Shown here in pieces: positions 34,119-37,738 of a DNA stretch of 37,738 nucleotides. Made by a program: the position numbers and the translations under genes. The notes beneath the pieces are model-generated. The model ran no database searches and had not been told where the DNA came from. It saw only the letters and a program-made list of their open reading frames with translations. The stretch spans positions 1 through 37,738 of the forward strand of contig NZ_JBQKLI010000020.1 of the NCBI RefSeq assembly GCF_052116305.1, given 5' to 3'. Position 1 is the stretch's first letter, and every line of letters begins with the position of its first letter. Source of the DNA: JBQKLI01 sp012798975 (lineage in GTDB: Bacteria > Bacillota > Clostridia > Tissierellales > Peptoniphilaceae).

Positions 34119-34144
34119 AAAAAAGCTAGTACCATTGTACTAGC
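34119..34144 (-). terminator. Terminator after rpmE
   Basis: GCTAGTAC and GTACTAGC pair perfectly around a 4-base loop (34125-34144) and are followed by TTTTTTAT. The fusion gene's ATG is only about 15 bases beyond the T run. Confidence 0.85.
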
Positions 34145-34149
34145 CTTCA

Positions 34150-34353
34150 TTATTTCATATTATATTTCTTCTTAAATTTCTCTACTCTACCACCACGTTC
34201 AGCTGATCTTTGACGTCCAGTGTAGAATGGATGACATTCAGAACAAACCTCTACCTTGATAGCTTCTTTTGTAGATCCAACTTGAAATGTATTTCCACAT
34301 GAAGAGCAAGTAACTGTTGCTTCGTGATATTCTGGATGAATTCCCTTTTTCAT
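34150..34353 (-). CDS. rpmE: 50S ribosomal protein L31
   Basis: L31 bridges the two ribosomal subunits. This 67-residue form keeps the zinc-binding cysteines (CSSC and CSEC), so it is the zinc (C+) type: MKKGIHPEYHEATVTCSSCG, EVCSECHPFYTGRQ, and a basic end FKKKYNMK. I start at the ATG at 34353; GAGGTG is seven bases upstream, and an in-frame GTG at 34362 overlaps that site. It has its own extended -10 promoter and a terminator. Confidence 0.97.
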   Translation of the reverse strand: MKKGIHPEYHEATVTCSSCGNTFQVGSTKEAIKVEVCSECHPFYTGRQRSAERGGRVEKFKKKYNMK

Positions 34354-34400
34354 TATTTTCACCTCTTCCTAATAAAACCTTTATGTTTCGTGACTAAGTT

Positions 34401-34429
34401 ATTATATCACAGTATTCCCATTGAATCAA
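34401..34429 (-). promoter_or_regulatory. Promoter of rpmE
   Basis: TTGATT (34424-34429) and TATAAT (34401-34406) with a 17-base spacer, plus an extended -10 (TGATATAAT). Confidence 0.8.
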
Positions 34430-34440
34430 CATTCTTTTTA

Positions 34441-35742
34441 CTATTTCAACCCTTTATTAATCTCATCTAATAATTGCTGATTCGATTTTGTATTATGAAT
34501 CATCTCTTGGAATTTATCTGCAATTTCCTGTGGATTTCCGCTGGATAAAAATCTTCTTATCTTTCTCATAGCCTCCAATTCTTCTCGGCTTAAAAGAAGT
34601 TCGTCTCTTCTCGTTCCAGATTTGAAAATATCGATAGCAGGAAATATTCGAAGTTCAGATAAATCCCGGTCTAAATGGACTTCCATATTTCCCGTTCCTT
34701 TAAATTCTTCAAAGATCATATCATCCATTCTAGAACCTGTTTCAATCAATGCCGTAGCTATTATCGTTAAACTTCCGCCTTCTTCCAAATTTCTAGCAGC
34801 ACCGAAAAATCGTTTCGGTTTATGGAGTGCCATAGGATCCAATCCGCCAGATAAGGTCTTTCCAGAATAAGGACTGGTAATATTATATGCCCGTGACAGC
34901 CTTGTAATACTGTCTGTTAATATGACTACATCTTTGCCATGTTCCACAAGTCGTTTCGCCCGCTCTAATACTATTTCAGAAATTCTAGTATGATTTTGAG
35001 GCAGCTCATCAAAAGTAGAAGCTACTACTTCCGCATTGACCGATCGTTTCATATCTGTGACTTCTTCAGGTCTTTCATCTATTAGAAGCACAATGATATG
35101 CATTTCAGGATGATTTTTTCCGATTGCGTTTGCGATTGATTTTAAAAGTGTTGTTTTGCCGGTTTTAGGAGGAGAAACGATGAGCCCTCTTTGTCCTTTA
35201 CCTATAGGTGAAATCAAATTGATAATTCTCATGGAGTACTGCTCTTGACCCCATTCCAAATCTATTTTTTCATCAGGATAAAGAGGTGTTAAATCTTCGA
35301 AATTTCTTCTTTCTCTTAGATGTTCCGGACCATCGCCGTTGACTTTATTTATATAAATTAAAGGGCTGAATTTTTCCCGATCGTCATGTTTTTCGCGAGC
35401 TAAACCTTCAACATAATCTCCTGTTTTTAATCGAAATCGGCGTACTTGAGTGTGAGGCACATAAATATCATCATCACCGGAATCATAACCTTCTGAACGT
35501 AAAAAACCAAAACCGTCTTGATGAAGATCGAGTATTCCTTTTACTTTTAAAGGCTCTTTCTGGGCAGAAGCAGGAGATTTCTCATCTTTCTCCATATTCT
35601 CCTGCTCATTTAATTCGACCTGTTCTAGGATTGCATCGATTAATTCGCTTTTTTTCTTCCTTGAAATAGACTTTACACCCGCCTCACTGGCAAGTTCTTT
35701 TAGTTCATCCAGCTTTTTTCCGGACAATGCTTCCTTATCCAT
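34441..35742 (-). CDS. rho: Transcription termination factor Rho
   Basis: A hexameric RNA helicase that ends transcription. The 433 residues comprise an N-terminal Rho_N/SAP-like helical domain (LDELKELASEAG...KKKSELIDAIL), a charged linker, a cold-shock/OB RNA-binding domain (GILDLHQDGFGFLRSEGYD, DDIYVPHTQVRRF), and the RecA-type ATPase with Walker A SPPKTGKTTLLKSI, Walker B IVLLIDERPEEVTDM and the Q/R-loop region SRAYN. The stop is followed directly by the rpmE promoter with no hairpin that I can see. It starts eight bases after the pyrG stop. Confidence 0.97.
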   Translation of the reverse strand: MDKEALSGKKLDELKELASEAGVKSISRKKKSELIDAILEQVELNEQENMEKDEKSPASAQKEPLKVKGILDLHQDGFGFLRSEGYDSGDDDIYVPHTQVRRFRLKTGDYVEGLAREKHDDREKFSPLIYINKVNGDGPEHLRERRNFEDLTPLYPDEKIDLEWGQEQYSMRIINLISPIGKGQRGLIVSPPKTGKTTLLKSIANAIGKNHPEMHIIVLLIDERPEEVTDMKRSVNAEVVASTFDELPQNHTRISEIVLERAKRLVEHGKDVVILTDSITRLSRAYNITSPYSGKTLSGGLDPMALHKPKRFFGAARNLEEGGSLTIIATALIETGSRMDDMIFEEFKGTGNMEVHLDRDLSELRIFPAIDIFKSGTRRDELLLSREELEAMRKIRRFLSSGNPQEIADKFQEMIHNTKSNQQLLDEINKGLK

Positions 35743-35750
35743 AACTCCTC

Positions 35751-37343
35751 CTATGAATCTTTCTTTTTCTTTAACATCGCTTTTACAAAGTTATTGAAGA
35801 TAGGATGAGGTTTAGTAGGTCTGGATCGAAATTCCGGCTGGAATTGAATTCCTAAATAAAATGGATGGTCTTTAATTTCAACTGCTTGAATATATTTTTC
35901 ATCCGGTGTCATTGCACTGATAATAAGATCGGCATTTTCCATTTTTTCTTCAAACATACGATTTACTTCATAACGGTTTCTATGTCTCTCATACACTAAT
36001 TCTTCTCCGTAAATATCAGATAATAAACTTCCGCTCTTAATACGGCTTGGATATAATCCTAAACGGCGCTCGTCCTTCACTGAACTTTCTTTAGGCGCGT
36101 ATATAATATCATCTATAGAATTCTCGATAGAATCATCTGGAAGTACTTTAAGCCCTGCATCTCTTGCTACATCCACAACAGCAGCATGCATACCCATAGA
36201 GATTCCTAAGAAAGGTATTTTATTCTCTCTTGCAAATTTTGAAGCAAGTACCATACCTACCAATCCTCTATCTCCAAAACCTGCTGGAATAATAATACCA
36301 TCGCTGTCTTTTAACATACTTTTGTAATTCTTGCTATCTAATTTTTCAGCATCTACGATATTTATATCAAAGTCAGTACCGTACTCTATGCCTGAATGTG
36401 TTAAAGCTTCAAAAAGAGAAAGATAAGAATCCTTCAAGTCTACATATTTAGCAATCACTGCTAACTTAACTTTCTTGTCCACTTTTTTAACCTTTTCTAA
36501 TAATGAATCCCATTCTTTAGAATTAAGAGGTCTCTTTTCTAACTTTAATTTCTCCATAACAAGTTCGCTTAAGCCTTGTTTTTCTAAAACTTTAGGCAGT
36601 TCGTACAGATGTTCTACATCGGAATTTTCGATTACATCTTTAGGTTCCATGTCGCAGAATAAAGCGATTTTATCTATCGTTTCTTCATCGATAGAATGCT
36701 CTGTTCTAAGAATAATAATATCCGGTTGAATTCCGAAACTTCTTAAATCTTTTACAGAGTGCTGCGTCGGTTTTGTCTTTAATTCTCCGGAAGTGGTAAG
36801 ATAAGGAACTAATGTCACATGAATATAGAGAACATTATCACGGCCTACATCGTATTTAAACTGGCGGATAGCTTCGATAAATGGAAGACCTTCGATATCT
36901 CCTACCGTTCCTCCGATTTCAGTAATAATAACATCCACATCTCTTTGTGTGCCGATTTTTTTTACACGATCTTTTATTTCATTTGTAACATGAGGAATTA
37001 CTTGTACTGTACTGCCGCCGTAAACACCTTTATCCTGATTTTCTAGAATTGTTTTATAGATAATACCTGTTGTGATATCTGCAGATTTATCTAGATTAAT
37101 ATCTGTAAATCTCTCATAATGACCCACATCTAGATCTGTTTCCGCTCCATCGTCTGTTACAAAAACTTCTCCATGCTGAAGAGGGCTCATCATTCCTGGA
37201 TCCACATTTAAATAGGGATCAAACTTCTGCAACACAACTTTCAGGCCGCGGTCTTTTAATAATCTTCCTAAGGATGCTGCTGTTAAGCCTTTGCCTAATG
37301 AAGAAACAACCCCGCCTGTTATAAAAATATACTTAGTACTCAT
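35751..37343 (-). CDS. pyrG: CTP synthase with a degenerate glutaminase domain
   Basis: It aminates UTP to CTP. The synthetase half (residues 1-270) is intact: GGVVSSLGKGLTAASL P-loop, DPYLNVDPG, HGEVFVTDDGAETDLDVGHYERF and TEIGGTVGDIEG. The class I glutaminase half (about 290-530) keeps the fold but not the active site. The nucleophile motif, normally GICLGMQ, reads GISMGMH (Ser382, codon TCT at 36198-36200). The catalytic His of FHPEF is Gln502 (FQPEF, codon CAG at 35838-35840). PGGFG is PAGFG, and the ANSTEF glutamine-binding segment is missing. Glu504 and RYEVN remain. It should use free ammonia only. GGAGG precedes the ATG; rho follows. Confidence 0.97.
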   Translation of the reverse strand: MSTKYIFITGGVVSSLGKGLTAASLGRLLKDRGLKVVLQKFDPYLNVDPGMMSPLQHGEVFVTDDGAETDLDVGHYERFTDINLDKSADITTGIIYKTILENQDKGVYGGSTVQVIPHVTNEIKDRVKKIGTQRDVDVIITEIGGTVGDIEGLPFIEAIRQFKYDVGRDNVLYIHVTLVPYLTTSGELKTKPTQHSVKDLRSFGIQPDIIILRTEHSIDEETIDKIALFCDMEPKDVIENSDVEHLYELPKVLEKQGLSELVMEKLKLEKRPLNSKEWDSLLEKVKKVDKKVKLAVIAKYVDLKDSYLSLFEALTHSGIEYGTDFDINIVDAEKLDSKNYKSMLKDSDGIIIPAGFGDRGLVGMVLASKFARENKIPFLGISMGMHAAVVDVARDAGLKVLPDDSIENSIDDIIYAPKESSVKDERRLGLYPSRIKSGSLLSDIYGEELVYERHRNRYEVNRMFEEKMENADLIISAMTPDEKYIQAVEIKDHPFYLGIQFQPEFRSRPTKPHPIFNNFVKAMLKKKKDS

Positions 37344-37490
37344 TACTCTTCCTCCTTACAATAGTATGAAATAAGAAAAGGCTTATACAAGCCTATCTAA
37401 CTGCTTTCTCAATATTGGAAAGCTTTATTACATTGTGCCTTGGGGCCATATACCTTTCCCCTTTTGAATCTATTTTTGAAATAATATGAC
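37344..37490 (-). promoter_or_regulatory. Structured 5' leader of pyrG
   Basis: About 145 transcribed bases hold three hairpins. First is GGGG (37458-37461) with CCCC (37442-37445) across 12 bases. Second is GCTTTC (37418-37423) with GAAAGC (37403-37408) around a 9-base loop. Third is the terminator at 37379-37394. Part of the second hairpin can pair with the terminator's 5' arm. I do not recognise a known riboswitch or a PyrR-binding consensus. Bacillus pyrG uses a GGGC start with reiterative G addition, and that start is not evident here. Confidence 0.5.
37371..37394 (-). terminator. Attenuator-type terminator in the pyrG leader
   Basis: AGGCTT and AAGCCT pair around GTAT and are followed by TTTTCTTATTT, about 30 bases before the pyrG start. 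An upstream AAGCTT (37420-37425) can pair with the 5' arm instead, so an antiterminator structure is possible. Confidence 0.6.
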
Positions 37491-37496
37491 TTTAAT

Positions 37497-37524
37497 AGAA
37501 TAAACGAATTTCAGAATTTGTCAA
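37497..37524 (-). promoter_or_regulatory. Promoter of pyrG-rho
   Basis: TTGACA (37519-37524) with a weak -10 TATTCT (37497-37502) at a 16-base spacing. An alternative -10, TCTATT, would need 19 bases. The stretch from here to the 5S terminator (about 37525-37608) is A+T-rich, with no gene or structure that I can see. Confidence 0.55.
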
Positions 37525-37608
37525 GAATTTTTTGTTTCATTAAATAACATATTTATTATAGCAGATAGTGTTCTGAAAGAAAAGAATCTATATTTTGAAA
37601 TTCTATTA

Positions 37609-37660
37609 TTTGAGAAAAAAGCAAAAGAACCCTGCACGATAAATCGTACAAGGTTCTTTT
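37609..37660 (-). terminator. Terminator of the rRNA operon
   Basis: AAAAGAACCTTGTACGAT and ATCGTGCAGGGTTCTTTT (minus strand) form an 18-base stem-loop, followed by TGCTTTTTTCTC. Two positions are G-U pairs on the minus-strand RNA and would be C-A mismatches on the plus strand, which fixes the direction. Confidence 0.9.
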
Positions 37661-37662
37661 GT

Positions 37663-37738
37663 TGAGCGACTACCTACTCTCCCAATCCGTTTCCGGATAA
37701 GTACCATCGGCGCAAGAAGGCTTAACTTCTGTGTTCGA
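37663..37738 (-). rRNA. rrf: 5S ribosomal RNA, 3' part (partial at window edge)
   Basis: Read on the minus strand, the last 76 bases match the 3' two-thirds of bacterial 5S rRNA: CGAACACAGAAGTTAAGCC, GCGCCGATGGTACTT, then a GGGAGAGTAGGTAGTCGC end that would pair with the missing 5' end. The exact 3' end is estimated. It implies a ribosomal RNA operon just beyond the window, transcribed toward pyrG and closed by the terminator at 37609-37660. Confidence 0.92.

Noticed and set aside
37344..37490. pyrG leader as a known riboswitch (purine, T-box, pfl/ZTP, yybP) or 6S RNA
   Set aside because: None of the conserved core motifs that I know for these classes is present. It is reported only as an uncharacterised leader.
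1..37738. CRISPR array, tRNA genes, phage genes or replication origin
   Set aside because: No regularly spaced direct repeats, tRNA-like cloverleaf with CCA/TTC-arm, phage structural genes or DnaA-box clusters were seen on reading both strands.

Overview
The window is chromosomal DNA from a low-GC, Gram-positive anaerobe of the Clostridia/Tissierellia type. This rests on the housekeeping synteny (pyrG-rho, rpmE-prmC-prfA, murB-rapZ-yvcK-whiA, rqcP-divIC-yabR-tilS-hpt-ftsH, coaX-dusB-greA-lysS), strong AGGAGG-type ribosome binding sites, sigma-A type promoters and a type III glutamine synthetase. The genus cannot be fixed from the sequence alone. The sporulation genes yabP, yabQ and spoIIE, which sit beside divIC in Bacillus, are absent here, so a non-sporulating or reduced lineage is possible.

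Layout. From 37738 down to 4782 every gene is on the minus strand. The window opens at its right edge with the 3' end of a 5S rRNA and its terminator. Then come pyrG-rho behind a structured leader; rpmE, a DUF1385-PrmC fusion and prfA; folC-murB-PHP-rapZ-yvcK-acyP; a NUDIX gene and whiA; dnaE-pfkA-pyk; a HAD gene with rqcP-divIC; yabR-tilS-hpt; ftsH with a small membrane protein; glnA (GSIII)-coaX-dusB with a second small membrane protein; and greA-lysS. These are core functions: nucleotide and cell-wall precursor synthesis, replication, glycolysis, translation and its release factors, and protein quality control.

The left 4.8 kb is an accessory island: an XRE regulator, a type III restriction-modification system (mod, res), and pieces of two IS3-family elements, one at each edge. 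The mod gene is split by a one-base frameshift exactly where the 3' half can restart through an ATGA overlap. The left-edge IS3 copy interrupts a small unknown ORF. A decayed IS3 orfA remnant lies between the island and lysS, and its terminal hairpin doubles as the lysS terminator.

The most notable observation is that the CTP synthase (pyrG) has lost both the catalytic Cys (now Ser382) and the catalytic His (now Gln502) of its glutaminase domain, with further pocket residues changed, while its synthetase domain looks intact. This predicts an ammonia-only CTP synthase. Other points of interest are the DUF1385-PrmC fusion with a relic internal start, a LysRS carrying an extra C-terminal tRNA-binding domain, a possible ATT start for coaX, candidate attenuators ahead of pyrG and glnA, and several intrinsic terminators placed directly before the next gene's ribosome binding site.
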